A stretch of 64,000 nt of DNA from Acetivibrio clariflavus DSM 19732 (GCF_000237085.1 NC_016627.1:3038118-3102117), one strand, 5' to 3'; numbered from the stretch's first letter, positions 8,147 through 17,638 are shown. Program-made: numbers and translations. The notes: generated by a model not told the origin, from the letters alone.

Positions 8147-9160
8147 ATGATTATCGTTATGAAGCCAAACGCTACAAAAGAAGAAATTGAAAATGTAGAA
8201 AAACAGTTATGCGAACTTGGATTCAAAACTCACCCAATATTCGGAGAAGTAAAAACGGTAATAGGTGCCATAGGCGACAAAAGGCATCTAAACACCAATA
8301 TTATATCAACAATGCCCGGTGTTGAAAGCATTGTCCCCATAATGAAACCTTACAAACTTGCAAGCCGTGAATTAAAACAATCTCCTACAATAGTAGAAGT
8401 CGGTGATGTAAAAATCGGCGGTGACGAAATAGTTGTCATGGCCGGACCTTGTGCCATTGAAAATGAAGAAAGTTATATTACCACAGCATTAAAAGTTAAA
8501 GAAGCCGGTGCTAAAATTCTCCGCGGCGGAGCCTTTAAGCCGCGTTCCTCGCCCTATTCTTTCCAAGGTCTTGAAGAAGACGGGTTAAAGATTATGGCTG
8601 CAGGTCGTGAAGCTACCGGTCTGAAACTAGTCACTGAAGTAGTTGATACCAGAGATGTTGAGCTTGTTTCCTCCTATACCGATATTATACAAATCGGCGC
8701 AAGAAATATGCAAAACTTCAGACTGCTAAAAGAAGTTGGTATGGCAAAAAACCCCGTACTACTAAAAAGAGGCCTTTCGGCTACAATAGAAGAATGGCTT
8801 ATGGCTGCGGAATATATTATGGACAGCGGAAATCCCAACGTAATACTATGCGAAAGAGGTATACGAACTTTTGAAACTTCAACCCGCAACACCATTGACC
8901 TCAGTGCAATACCTGTGGTTAAAGAATTTTCCCACCTCCCAATAGTAGTCGATCCGAGCCATGCTTCCGGAACGTGGAAATATGTTAATGCCCTTTCCAA
9001 AGGTGCAATTGCCACAGGCGCTGATGGGTTAATAATTGAAGTTCACCTTGAACCAAGCAGAGCTCTTTGCGATGGTGATCAATCACTCAAGCCTTCAAAA
9101 TTTGCCGAACTCATGAAAGAGCTAAAACCAGTAGCTAACGCTGTAGGTAAAAAACTTTAA
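8147..9160 (+). CDS. aroF: 3-deoxy-7-phosphoheptulonate (DAHP) synthase, type I-beta
   Basis: A 338-residue enzyme condensing phosphoenolpyruvate and erythrose 4-phosphate to DAHP, the entry step of the shikimate pathway. The start at 8147 follows AGGAGG by 9 bases; a longer TTG start at 8099 has no ribosome site. Residues 1-70 form an ACT-like/ferredoxin-like regulatory domain, as in the Thermotoga type of enzyme. The catalytic barrel follows with GPCAIEN, RGGAFKPRSSPYSFQG, KRGLSATIEEW, LCERGIRTFE and VDPSHASG, which hold the metal- and substrate-binding residues. It is controlled by the T-box just upstream and ends at its own terminator, so it is a single-gene unit. Confidence 0.96.
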   Translation: MIIVMKPNATKEEIENVEKQLCELGFKTHPIFGEVKTVIGAIGDKRHLNTNIISTMPGVESIVPIMKPYKLASRELKQSPTIVEVGDVKIGGDEIVVMAGPCAIENEESYITTALKVKEAGAKILRGGAFKPRSSPYSFQGLEEDGLKIMAAGREATGLKLVTEVVDTRDVELVSSYTDIIQIGARNMQNFRLLKEVGMAKNPVLLKRGLSATIEEWLMAAEYIMDSGNPNVILCERGIRTFETSTRNTIDLSAIPVVKEFSHLPIVVDPSHASGTWKYVNALSKGAIATGADGLIIEVHLEPSRALCDGDQSLKPSKFAELMKELKPVANAVGKKL

Positions 9161-9172
9161 TCCTGATATAGC

Positions 9173-9201
9173 GTTAAGGGGCACCAAGCCCCTTAACTTT
9201 T
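9173..9201 (+). terminator. Intrinsic terminator of the DAHP synthase gene
   Basis: A perfect 10-bp stem (GTTAAGGGGC, 9173-9182, with 9188-9197), 5-base loop, followed by TTTT, 12 bases after the stop codon. Confidence 0.85.
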
Positions 9202-9289
9202 CAATGCTATAGACCTCTCTCAATAAATTAAGCAATAATAAAGAATGGTATGCAAAACCAAAGTTAACAAATACTGTAGAATATAAATT

Positions 9290-11023
9290 TCAAGATTTTA
9301 GAACTTGGCTGTCGCAAGAACTTTGACCGCTCTTATCCATTTTGTAAACGGAATATTTCATTTCGATTTTCTTTTGATACATACGCCAGTCTGCAATTTT
9401 ACTGGCCCCTCGAACCGAATCCACACCTTCTTCATCCGCAAAGCAAAAACCATAGGCAGCACTCATATTCCAGGTAGGATTCTCTTCATTAACTTTTTCC
9501 AAAAGCTCATACATCTTTGAAATCAATCGGTCAATATTAAGGTTTTTGGCGTTTTTTATAATAACCAGAAATTCGTCTCCTCCGGTTCTTCCAACAATCC
9601 CAATATCTTGGAAAGTTTTCTTTAACACCTGTGAAAATTCCTTAATATAGCGATCACCCTCGTTATGTCCGAGTGTATCGTTTACTTCCTTCAGATCATT
9701 TAAATCAAAAACACCAACAGCATAAGATGTAGGATTTCTATCGATTTCATCAAATAATTCCTCAAGCTTCCTCCGATTGATGAGTCCTGTGAGATAATCT
9801 GTATACGCCATTTTTTCAAGAGTTGCACTTTCAACATTTTTATAGAACGATATGATGGTATTGGAGCAAAAATCAATGATCAATGAAAAGCAAAAGATAA
9901 ACATGCCTATGTAAATCTTGCTGGTGTAATGGTCATCTAGTATTATATTCGTATATTTTTGTAAATTGAATCGGATAAGATCTATCATGAAAAAAATAAT
10001 GGCAGTCGAAAAGCCAAAAAATAACGCCGGGCTCATTGCCACCTTTTTACTTCGAATATCATGAATGAAAATACTGAGAATATAAATTATCATTACTGCC
10101 ATCAATACATGGCTGACAGTTAAAAAAGCCGGTAAATGTACAATGTTTAAAATCTGAAATACTATTGCAATAGTTATAAATGCCGCCTGTGCAATTAAAA
10201 TTGTCAGATACGTATATTTTCGAAGTTTGCCGCCTCCAAAAAGGGCTTCCTGGGCAAAATATCCAAACACAAAAATAGGTGCAATATATAATGAAATAAA
10301 CTCCAAATAAGATTTTACAAGGGGATTATACGAAAATAAAACGGTTAAATCGTGAGAACAAAAAGACCACAAACCTATGCAAATAGAAAACATAGAAATA
10401 CAAAGCAATTTATAGAATATACTGCTTTTCATCGAATAAACCGTTGCTACAACCAGTAATATCAGAGCAAATATAATTAAAAAAATTAAAACGCATATTA
10501 CCAGACGGTTTTTTATACAAAAGTCGCGAAAATAATATACGGAATTACTTATTTGCGGTATTACAAAAGAGGAAAATGCAGAATTTTCCGATATTCTAAG
10601 CGTAACCCTCAAGGATTGTCCTGCCATTTCCGGTGATAAAGGTATTAAATGATATCCGTAGCTATTCAGCTTGTCCTCTTGATATAGATCTTGCCCGAAT
10701 TGATATATGGTATTGCCATCGACATCTACCCTGATATCCGAATGAACTGTATAAAAGCTCAGCAATGGGTTATCGGGAAGATATTTCGGTAAAGTAGAGA
10801 ATAATATAAAAACGTCTCCTTTATTGGCAGGCTTGAATGAAAATTCAGAAAGTTCCACGTCTTTATAAAGCTCATCGTTTATTTTAACTGTCCAATTCTT
10901 CTCAAGAGTCATAACTTCATGTTCCAAATTAGTCTTGTCAAAGAAGAAATTTATGGACATAAATACAATAAAAAATATTATCAAAAACTTAATCTCTAAA
11001 TTTTGCTTGGTACAATTGCGCAT
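9290..11023 (-). CDS. Membrane sensor diguanylate cyclase (7TM-type sensor plus GGDEF)
   Basis: A 577-residue protein with one N-terminal transmembrane helix (about 12-30), an extracytoplasmic beta-rich domain (about 31-170), seven or so hydrophobic helices (about 180-400) and a C-terminal GGDEF domain. This layout resembles 7TM-DISM sensors. The GGDEF domain has DYLTGLINRR and an intact RTGGDEF site near residue 480, so it should make cyclic di-GMP. The usual RxxD inhibitory site five residues before GGDEF is absent (QDIG there). The ATG at 11023 follows GGAGG by about 7 bases; the TTG three bases earlier is less likely. It has its own promoter and an untranslated leader of about 100 bases. 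Confidence 0.88.
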   Translation of the reverse strand: MRNCTKQNLEIKFLIIFFIVFMSINFFFDKTNLEHEVMTLEKNWTVKINDELYKDVELSEFSFKPANKGDVFILFSTLPKYLPDNPLLSFYTVHSDIRVDVDGNTIYQFGQDLYQEDKLNSYGYHLIPLSPEMAGQSLRVTLRISENSAFSSFVIPQISNSVYYFRDFCIKNRLVICVLIFLIIFALILLVVATVYSMKSSIFYKLLCISMFSICIGLWSFCSHDLTVLFSYNPLVKSYLEFISLYIAPIFVFGYFAQEALFGGGKLRKYTYLTILIAQAAFITIAIVFQILNIVHLPAFLTVSHVLMAVMIIYILSIFIHDIRSKKVAMSPALFFGFSTAIIFFMIDLIRFNLQKYTNIILDDHYTSKIYIGMFIFCFSLIIDFCSNTIISFYKNVESATLEKMAYTDYLTGLINRRKLEELFDEIDRNPTSYAVGVFDLNDLKEVNDTLGHNEGDRYIKEFSQVLKKTFQDIGIVGRTGGDEFLVIIKNAKNLNIDRLISKMYELLEKVNEENPTWNMSAAYGFCFADEEGVDSVRGASKIADWRMYQKKIEMKYSVYKMDKSGQSSCDSQVLKS

Positions 11024-11129
11024 CAAAAGCCTCCAAAACGAAGTTCTAGGATTGACTCTTCCCTGGTATCAAAAAAATAAATCAAAAATTGATCCCGTGC
11101 TTTTGCGCAAGAAATGCTACGTCTTTTTT

Positions 11130-11158
11130 ATTATAACAAGAATTAATAATATTTTCAA
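11130..11158 (-). promoter_or_regulatory. Predicted promoter of the 7TM GGDEF gene
   Basis: TTGAAA (11158-11153) and TATAAT (11135-11130), 17-base spacing, minus strand. Transcription from here gives a 5' leader of about 100 nt. Confidence 0.7.
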
Positions 11159-11200
11159 TTATAGGCTTATGATGTAAAATAAATCATTTATAAACACCTG

Positions 11201-13429
11201 TCAAAAGAAACTGTGCGAAAATGCCAACACAGCTTCTTCACCGGCTTCTAAAGAAATCTTAATCCTTTTTTGCTTATAAACAACATCAGTTTGAATTTTA
11301 TGTTTGGCCTTAATAATACACTTTGTCAATTCACAGTCCTGCCAATGAAGAGATATCTCTGCACCACCGCGAACACATAAGCCCTTTATACTTCCATTCT
11401 TCCATACTTTGGGCAAAGCAGGCAGCAAAACAATTCGCTGTTCGGTACTCTGTACCAGCATTTCTGCTATAGCAGCCGTACCGCCAAAGTTACCGTCTAT
11501 TTGAAAAGGAGGATGATTGCAGAACATATTCGGTAATGTTGATTTTGAGATTAACTGTTCCAAATTTTTATAAGCCTCCTCACCATCCCATAGTTTGGCA
11601 TAAAGATTAATAATCCAGGCTCGACTCCAGCCTGTATGCCCCCCTCCATGTGCTAGTCTTAGTTCAAGGGTTCGTCTTGCTGCCTCTGCCAATTCAGGAG
11701 TGCCATCCACTGTTATCTGAGTCGATGGATGAAGTCCATATAAATGGGATATATGCCTGTGTCCCGGCTCAGCTTCATCATAATCTTCTGTCCATTCCAT
11801 AATATTTCCCCGTGATCCGATCCGTGTCGGTTCCAATTTCTTCACTGTCTCTTCAATATCCCGATTCATTTGATCACAAACTCTCAATATTTCTGCTGCC
11901 TTTATACATTGACTGAATAAATCTCTGAGTATTTGGTTGTCCATGGTAGCACCTATGGTAACTGACCCCTGTACTCCATTCGGAAGAATATAAGTGTTTT
12001 CCGGCGATACCGAAGGACAAGTCTTTAGATAACCTTTATCTTCAATTAAAAAATCAAGGAAAAACAAGACCGCTTCTCGCATAATCGGAAATGCCTCTTT
12101 TAAGAAATCCTTATCCTGAGTGTACTCATAATGCATCCATAGATGGGTACATAGCCAGGCCGCACCCATAACCCAGTAAGAGGCCGGAATCCAATGGTCC
12201 TGAACCGCTGTATCTCCCCATATATCGGTATTGTGATGGGCAACAAATCCGCGGCAATTATACATAGTCCTTGCTGTTTTTTGCCCGTTTGGCACCATCC
12301 TTTTAATCAAATCAAACAGAGGTTTATGGCACTCCGACAGGTTACACACTTCTGCCGGCCAATAATTCATCTGAGTATTTATATTAATGGTATATTTTGA
12401 ATCCCAGGCCGGATTCATGTCTTTATTCCACACACCCTGTAAATTGGCAGGAAGACTTCCCTCTCTGCTGCATGAAATAAGAAGATAGCGTCCGAAATCA
12501 AAGTATAATTTTGCCAAACCTTTATCAACTTCTCCTTCTTTCGCTTTCTTCAACCGTTCTTCAGTGGTAAGCTCCTCATATTTTTCTGTTCCGTTAAGTT
12601 CAAAACTTACTCTGTTATATAAGCTCATGTAATCTTCTACATGACGTTTTCTCAGGTCATCATAGGATCGATTTGCTGCATCATTTAAAATCTTTTTCAA
12701 TTGCTCTTTTAGATTTTGAAAACGGAAAGTAGTCCCTGCCGTAAACAATAAAGTAACTGCGTCTGCATCATTAACGATAAGGTGCTCCCCAACCACATCG
12801 CAGCTTCCTCCCTCTGCCACAGCCTTTAGCATCATGACAAAATCAAGTCCTCCCTTGCCTAAGTTACCGTCTAGCATAACGGCATCTTGTCCGACTTTTA
12901 TAACCCTATCATAAAATCTTTCCCTTGTAAGCAGAGCAGAAAAGGAAATCTTTTTATCTCCATCAGATGTAATGCGCATAACCAAAACATCATCTGCTGC
13001 CGATAAAAACGTTTCTCTTTTATAAGTATTTTCCGCTACTTTTACTTTCACAGTATGAATTGCATCATCAAGAGACAAGCATCGTATATAGCCGCTTTTA
13101 TCTCCTTCCATACCTTTGAATCTTATCGTCAGGTCTCCTAGAGATTGATACGGCCTCTGGCTCTGAGGAATTCCCGATAAAGCATATACCATAAGCTCCT
13201 CTGCTTCAGGAATCTGTCCTTTTATAATTAATTCCCTTATCTTAGGCAGATTTTTTAAAGCATCGGGATTGTTTCTATCGACAAAAGCCCCATACCAGAC
13301 ACTATCTTCGTTTAGTTGAATGTGCTCAGTTTCTATTGAGCCAAATATCATGGCACCCATGCGCCCGTTCCCGATAGGCAGTGCCTCTTCCCAACAGCCT
13401 GCCGGCTTAGTATACCATAACTTGCTCAT
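11201..13429 (-). CDS. Glycoside hydrolase family 95 (alpha-L-fucosidase / alpha-L-galactosidase)
   Basis: A 742-residue enzyme, near full family length. It opens with the GH95 signature KLWYTKPAGCWEEALPIGNG and GAMIFG. The (alpha/alpha)6 barrel follows, with NTQMNYWPAEVCNLSE, AHHNTDIWGD, SPENTY, GHRHISHLYGLHP and IDGNFGGTAAIAEM, which carry the conserved acidic and Asn residues of the active site. The family inverts alpha-1,2-linked L-fucose or L-galactose, for example from xyloglucan side chains. No signal peptide is seen, so the enzyme probably acts in the cytoplasm on imported oligosaccharides. I placed the start at the ATG preceded by GGAAGAGG; a GTG 18 bases earlier lacks a site. A GH4 gene lies just upstream on the same strand, separated by a hairpin. 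Confidence 0.93.
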   Translation of the reverse strand: MSKLWYTKPAGCWEEALPIGNGRMGAMIFGSIETEHIQLNEDSVWYGAFVDRNNPDALKNLPKIRELIIKGQIPEAEELMVYALSGIPQSQRPYQSLGDLTIRFKGMEGDKSGYIRCLSLDDAIHTVKVKVAENTYKRETFLSAADDVLVMRITSDGDKKISFSALLTRERFYDRVIKVGQDAVMLDGNLGKGGLDFVMMLKAVAEGGSCDVVGEHLIVNDADAVTLLFTAGTTFRFQNLKEQLKKILNDAANRSYDDLRKRHVEDYMSLYNRVSFELNGTEKYEELTTEERLKKAKEGEVDKGLAKLYFDFGRYLLISCSREGSLPANLQGVWNKDMNPAWDSKYTININTQMNYWPAEVCNLSECHKPLFDLIKRMVPNGQKTARTMYNCRGFVAHHNTDIWGDTAVQDHWIPASYWVMGAAWLCTHLWMHYEYTQDKDFLKEAFPIMREAVLFFLDFLIEDKGYLKTCPSVSPENTYILPNGVQGSVTIGATMDNQILRDLFSQCIKAAEILRVCDQMNRDIEETVKKLEPTRIGSRGNIMEWTEDYDEAEPGHRHISHLYGLHPSTQITVDGTPELAEAARRTLELRLAHGGGHTGWSRAWIINLYAKLWDGEEAYKNLEQLISKSTLPNMFCNHPPFQIDGNFGGTAAIAEMLVQSTEQRIVLLPALPKVWKNGSIKGLCVRGGAEISLHWQDCELTKCIIKAKHKIQTDVVYKQKRIKISLEAGEEAVLAFSHSFF

Positions 13430-13558
13430 AGACCTCTTCCCTTCCACTCATAGTCAAATAAGAGAAAAAGCAAATCATCTACGTATAAACTATGTAAATT
13501 CTTGCTTATTCTTTAAATATATTTTCACATATAGGTCATAACTTTCTATACGATAAAC

Positions 13559-13588
13559 AAAGGGATGAAATACCCAACTCATCCCTTT
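13559..13588. terminator. Hairpin between GH4 and GH95 genes
   Basis: A perfect 10-bp stem (13559-13568 with 13579-13588) ends in AAA/TTT tracts. It sits 28 bases after the GH4 stop and could stop or reduce read-through into GH95. Confidence 0.65.
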
Positions 13589-13615
13589 TTCTTCTATAAA
13601 CCATCTATTTACCCA

Positions 13616-14938
13616 TCATCTGTATTCTTTCATATATTCACCATGAGCTAAAATCATCTCATCACACATTTTAACAATATCATCAATGGACAATTCAGCT
13701 GCCGTATGAGGATCCAAAATAGCTGCCTGATATATAGCCTCCCTTCTCTTTGTACAAGCTGCTTCTATGGTCAGCAGATGAACATTTATATTTGTCATAT
13801 TCATGGCCGCCAGTTGAACGGGTAACTTTCCTACATGGCACGGCGAAATCCCATTGCCGTCTACCAGACAGGGAACTTCAACACAAGCATCATAGGGCAG
13901 ATTTTCAATCAATCCGGTATTTAAAACATTTCCGCCAATTTTAAAAGGCTTATTGGTAATTATGGCTTCCATAATATATGATGCATATTCATTGGTTCTT
14001 TCATGGGTTATTTTCCCATCCCGCAGAATATTGTTTTTCTCGTTCTCCCATCCTTCAATCTGGCTGATACATCTTCTGGGATACTCATCTAACGGAATAT
14101 TGTATTTTTCAATTAATTCCGGGTACTTTGATTTTATAAAAAACGGATTGTATTCGGCATTATGCTCACTGGATTCGGTGCAGTAATAACCGAAATACTT
14201 GATGTATTCATATCGAACCATATCATTATGCTTTTCGTTGCTGTTCTTTAAGAGGGCACGTCTTCTAATCTCAGGATATAAATCTTTTCCCTCTTTATCC
14301 CTTATATCTAAGAGCCATGCCATATGATTAATACCGGCAATAAAATCACTGCGTCCATCCAGTTTGTCCTCCATACCAAGGTCTTTAAGCAGATAGTATG
14401 AACAGATTTGAACGCTGTGGCATAAACCGACGGTACGTATTTTTGTATACCTTTGCATATAACCGGTCAAGATGGACATGGGATTAGTGTAGTTAAGAAA
14501 AAGAGCCTTGGGACAAACCTCTTCCATATCTCTTGCAATATCTCTCATAACAGGGATTGTTCTAAGGCCGCGCATAATTCCCCCGATTCCCAAAGTATCG
14601 CCTATGGTCTGTCTCAAACCGTATTTCTTTGGAATTTCAAAGTCTATAATAGTACAGGGATCATATCCGCCAACCTGAATTGCATTGATTACAAAATCCG
14701 AATCTCTTAAAGCATCTTTTCTTTGTTTTTCACCTAAATATGTATAAATCTTGGCTCTGGAGGAATTAACGTTTTTGTTGATAGCCTTGAGAATAATTTC
14801 CGACTCCTCAAGTCGCTTAGGGTCTATATCATATAGGGCAATTTCTGCATCTTTAAGACATGGCGTACACATACAGTCACCAAGCACATTTCTTGCAAAC
14901 ACCGTACTCCCAGCACCTAAAAACGCTATTTTAACCAT
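13616..14938 (-). CDS. Glycoside hydrolase family 4, probable alpha-galactosidase
   Basis: A 440-residue protein of the NAD- and metal-dependent GH4 family. The Rossmann fold starts at KIAFLGAGSTVFARN, with LYDIDPKR binding the cofactor. The NYTNPM segment and GLCHSVQ follow, where the Cys and a later His bind the divalent metal. GLCHSVQ is the pattern of MelA-type alpha-galactosidases; alpha-glucosidases of the family have CN(I/V)P there. It would release galactose from alpha-galactosides by an oxidation-elimination mechanism in the cytoplasm. A GGAG site precedes the ATG. The GH95 gene follows on the same strand, so both probably act on imported plant oligosaccharides. Confidence 0.9.
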   Translation of the reverse strand: MVKIAFLGAGSTVFARNVLGDCMCTPCLKDAEIALYDIDPKRLEESEIILKAINKNVNSSRAKIYTYLGEKQRKDALRDSDFVINAIQVGGYDPCTIIDFEIPKKYGLRQTIGDTLGIGGIMRGLRTIPVMRDIARDMEEVCPKALFLNYTNPMSILTGYMQRYTKIRTVGLCHSVQICSYYLLKDLGMEDKLDGRSDFIAGINHMAWLLDIRDKEGKDLYPEIRRRALLKNSNEKHNDMVRYEYIKYFGYYCTESSEHNAEYNPFFIKSKYPELIEKYNIPLDEYPRRCISQIEGWENEKNNILRDGKITHERTNEYASYIMEAIITNKPFKIGGNVLNTGLIENLPYDACVEVPCLVDGNGISPCHVGKLPVQLAAMNMTNINVHLLTIEAACTKRREAIYQAAILDPHTAAELSIDDIVKMCDEMILAHGEYMKEYR

Positions 14939-15349
14939 TATATTCCATCTCCTTATTTAATATAACGCAGGACTATATTGCTCTCAAATTACCGTCAGTT
15001 CCGATAGATCCCTGCGAAAACCATGTTCATTATTTTTCTACCCTTGCTGTTTTATTCAATGCTGATAATTTCTCAATATAAATTTATTAATTACCCATTA
15101 TCATTATTATATTTTAATATTGGGCATGAAACAATGATAAAAATGGTATATTAATTTATCTCTATCGCAATTCAGTTTTTATATCATATTGAAAGGACAA
15201 AAGAATTTTGAAACTTGAAAAATATCAGAATTTTCGAACACAGGCAACCTAAGGTCACCGTGTTCTTGCCGAAAGACATGAAAATATCGCTGATTGGATT
15301 CTTTCCCTAAAATTATAGAATATCCGAACAATTAAAAGTATTATAAACT
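14939..15349. other. Intergenic region upstream of the GH4 gene
   Basis: About 410 bases between the GH4 start and the end of the next GGDEF gene. AT-rich, with runs suitable for promoters in either direction but no pair of boxes I trust. The right half holds a short broken reading frame (listed separately). No terminator or RNA motif was recognised. Confidence 0.4.
15208..15318 (+). pseudogene. Possible short gene remnant
   Basis: One frame starting at a TTG reads 14 codons to a TAA at 15250, then continues in the same frame as GHRVLAERHENIADWILSL to a TAG. The residue pattern after the stop looks protein-like, and an AAAGGA lies upstream. It could be the decayed end of a larger gene, or chance. 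No family was recognised. Confidence 0.2.
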
Positions 15350-16489
15350 TTAATTGCTTAAGTATGTATCTATATCTATCTGAACAGTTTCTCTAAGCTT
15401 TCCTATCTCATCATAAGTAACTACTATATTCTTTCCGATTTCCTTTGCATAATACAATGCTTTATCGGCACAATTTATAGCCTCTTTTATATCTTTAGAA
15501 TGAGTCGGATACTGGGCTATCCCACAACTTACAGTAACCTTGCACTTTGTATTTTCATCTCCTATATTAAAGTTTTGCTTCTCAAGCTGGCTTCTGATTC
15601 TATCCCCTATCCCCTTTACAGTTGATATATCCAAATCACTGATAAGCAATATAAACTCCTCTCCTCCGTAACGGAAGGGAATATCAGTTTTTCGAATATT
15701 TTGCATGACTATTTCACCAAATATGGATAGAAGTTTATCTCCCCACATATGGCCGTATGTATCGTTGAACTTCTTAAAATTATCAATGTCAAACATCAAA
15801 ATGTTGAGAGGCTTTCCGGTATAGTCGGAATAAAGTGCTTCTTCTTCAAGCTTTTGATCAAAGTAATGCCTGTTTGCCAGGCCGGTAAGTTTATCGGTTC
15901 TTGCTAGCTTAAACTCCCTTTTGTGCATTTCATCATACTTTTTGACTTCGGTAATGAGCAATGAAATTCCATAGGCAGTAATAAGCATGAATAAATTTCT
16001 GCTTATCAGTTTCCAATAGTGGAATTCATTTAATCTGCTCCTTTCAGCCCCTAAGGTAAATAAGGAATACATGGAAATGGTGAAGATGGTTATATTTACG
16101 ATACTTGCTATATCCCTGCTCATACCGTAATAGGCAATTATAAAAAACAGCACTATGAAAATATCCGACTCAATTCCTCCAAGGATATATGAAATAAAGC
16201 AAACCAACAGAACATCCGTATAGAAAACAAAACCAACATCTTTTTTAATTTTTTCGGGTTTTTTAAAGGCAATTAGAAGAGATATAATCGAATTGTACAA
16301 TATGGTCAGCAATAATGTCAGATACACAAAATTTTTGGAAACAGGAAATTCTGAATCAAATAAAAATGCAGGAATAGTAAATACAAGTATAGTCCATCTG
16401 AAATACAGCATATTTCGCTTAAACTTAAGCAACTTCTGCTTCTTTTCCTTTATAGACTCATTTATGATTTCATTAACCATAGCTCCCAT
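15350..16489 (-). CDS. Membrane diguanylate cyclase (6TM plus GGDEF)
   Basis: A 379-residue protein with about six transmembrane helices (about 25-190) joined to a GGDEF domain. The domain has RTDKLTGLANRHYFD and MFDIDNFKKFNDTYGH, and an intact YGGEEF active site near residue 276. It also keeps RKTD exactly five residues before GGEEF, the classic inhibitory site for product feedback. It should make cyclic di-GMP and be restrained by it. This contrasts with the other GGDEF protein in the window, which lacks this site. Two close starts are possible (16489, or the ATG nine bases later); neither has ideal spacing from the AAAAGGA upstream. Confidence 0.88.
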   Translation of the reverse strand: MGAMVNEIINESIKEKKQKLLKFKRNMLYFRWTILVFTIPAFLFDSEFPVSKNFVYLTLLLTILYNSIISLLIAFKKPEKIKKDVGFVFYTDVLLVCFISYILGGIESDIFIVLFFIIAYYGMSRDIASIVNITIFTISMYSLFTLGAERSRLNEFHYWKLISRNLFMLITAYGISLLITEVKKYDEMHKREFKLARTDKLTGLANRHYFDQKLEEEALYSDYTGKPLNILMFDIDNFKKFNDTYGHMWGDKLLSIFGEIVMQNIRKTDIPFRYGGEEFILLISDLDISTVKGIGDRIRSQLEKQNFNIGDENTKCKVTVSCGIAQYPTHSKDIKEAINCADKALYYAKEIGKNIVVTYDEIGKLRETVQIDIDTYLSN

Positions 16490-16624
16490 ATTCCTTTTTC
16501 ATTATTTTTTATTGCTTTTTTCCTTGCACATGTTTTTACTATATTTCTTACCTTTACAGCCCAATCCAGGAAATAATCAAACTATTGTTTTGCTTTTTTT
16601 TATTTATCGGTATATTAATAGAAA

Positions 16625-16649
16625 TTAATAAGACATTTTTACACCTCCC
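16625..16649 (-). other. Strong ribosome site with a three-codon reading frame
   Basis: On the minus strand GGGAGGTG (16649-16642) is followed after 5 bases by ATG TCT TAT TAA. A TATAAT lies just upstream (16668-16663). This is about 140 bases before the GGDEF gene and could be a minimal leader peptide or the stump of a lost gene. Confidence 0.3.
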
Positions 16650-16735
16650 ACTACAAAAAAATATTATACTAAAAAAAGCGCAGGTGTATTTTTACATATT
16701 TAATTTACAATATTTCCCGGAAATTGCAAAAGTTT

Positions 16736-17638
16736 TTATTGAAGATTTTTACTGTTTTTAGGTGTTTCTTTGTTCCAATAAAGTACCAGGGTTATGCCGA
16801 AAATAATTAGTATTGTACCCATAACAAAACCGGAAGTTATCCTTTCACCTAAAATAACCATCGAAAATATTGACGCCAAAACTGGCTTTAAGAAAAATAC
16901 AAGGGAACCTTTACCGGCACCGGTTTGTGCCAATCCCATAAAATATGTGAGATATGCAATACCTGTTACAAACAAAGACAAATATAATATCTGAAAAGAT
17001 ACTGAATAGTCAAACTTTATAACCGGAACTTTAAATATTATCAAAAACGGCAGCAATGTTAAACTTCCGAGCAAAAAGGAATAGGAATTCATTTTAAGAC
17101 TGCCTATTTTCTTAGACACTTTTCCACCCAAAACGGTATACAAGCCATATAGCAATGCTGACAATAAAGCCAGCACCGGGCTTTTTAAGTTGACATGGTC
17201 AATTTTAATTCCATCGAGCGATATCAAAATCACACCCAAAACCCCAAACAACAGTCCAAAAATCTTGTTTAAATTGATTTTTTCGCCAGTAATAAATGCT
17301 GCAAAAAATGTTACAAAAATAGGATTGCTGCTAAATATCACTGCTGCAATTGAGGCTTTAGAATCCGGCATGTTCAGACTAAGTTGAAGCAGATTCATAC
17401 TTAAAACTACATTAATTATTCCCACTATCATTACTTTTCCAAGATCTTTGGATTCTATCGAGATATCGCCTTTGGCTAATAGTACAATAAAAAGTAAAAT
17501 ACCGCCGATAAAAAATCTTAAGAAATTGACTTGAAATGGGTTAACTCTATTTACTAAAGTCTTGCTTACAACTTCATAGGTACTGAAAAAAATGATAGTA
17601 ATTAAAATATATAAATAACCTAATTTGCCTGGCTTCAA
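16736..17638 (-). CDS. EamA/DMT-family membrane transporter
   Basis: A 300-residue protein with ten predicted transmembrane helices in two EamA repeats (about 1-140 and 150-290). Such proteins export or exchange small metabolites such as amino acids or nucleoside precursors; the substrate is not predictable. The start is a TTG at 17638 with AAAGGA about 9 bases upstream and no better ATG nearby. It is divergent from the zinc-ribbon gene to its right, with about 220 bases of shared upstream DNA. Confidence 0.88.
   Translation of the reverse strand: MKPGKLGYLYILITIIFFSTYEVVSKTLVNRVNPFQVNFLRFFIGGILLFIVLLAKGDISIESKDLGKVMIVGIINVVLSMNLLQLSLNMPDSKASIAAVIFSSNPIFVTFFAAFITGEKINLNKIFGLLFGVLGVILISLDGIKIDHVNLKSPVLALLSALLYGLYTVLGGKVSKKIGSLKMNSYSFLLGSLTLLPFLIIFKVPVIKFDYSVSFQILYLSLFVTGIAYLTYFMGLAQTGAGKGSLVFFLKPVLASIFSMVILGERITSGFVMGTILIIFGITLVLYWNKETPKNSKNLQ

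Noticed and set aside
11024-11130. Cyclic di-GMP riboswitch in the leader of the 7TM GGDEF gene
   Set aside because: The leader is about 100 nt, but I could not find the conserved GEMM-I or GEMM-II core sequences.
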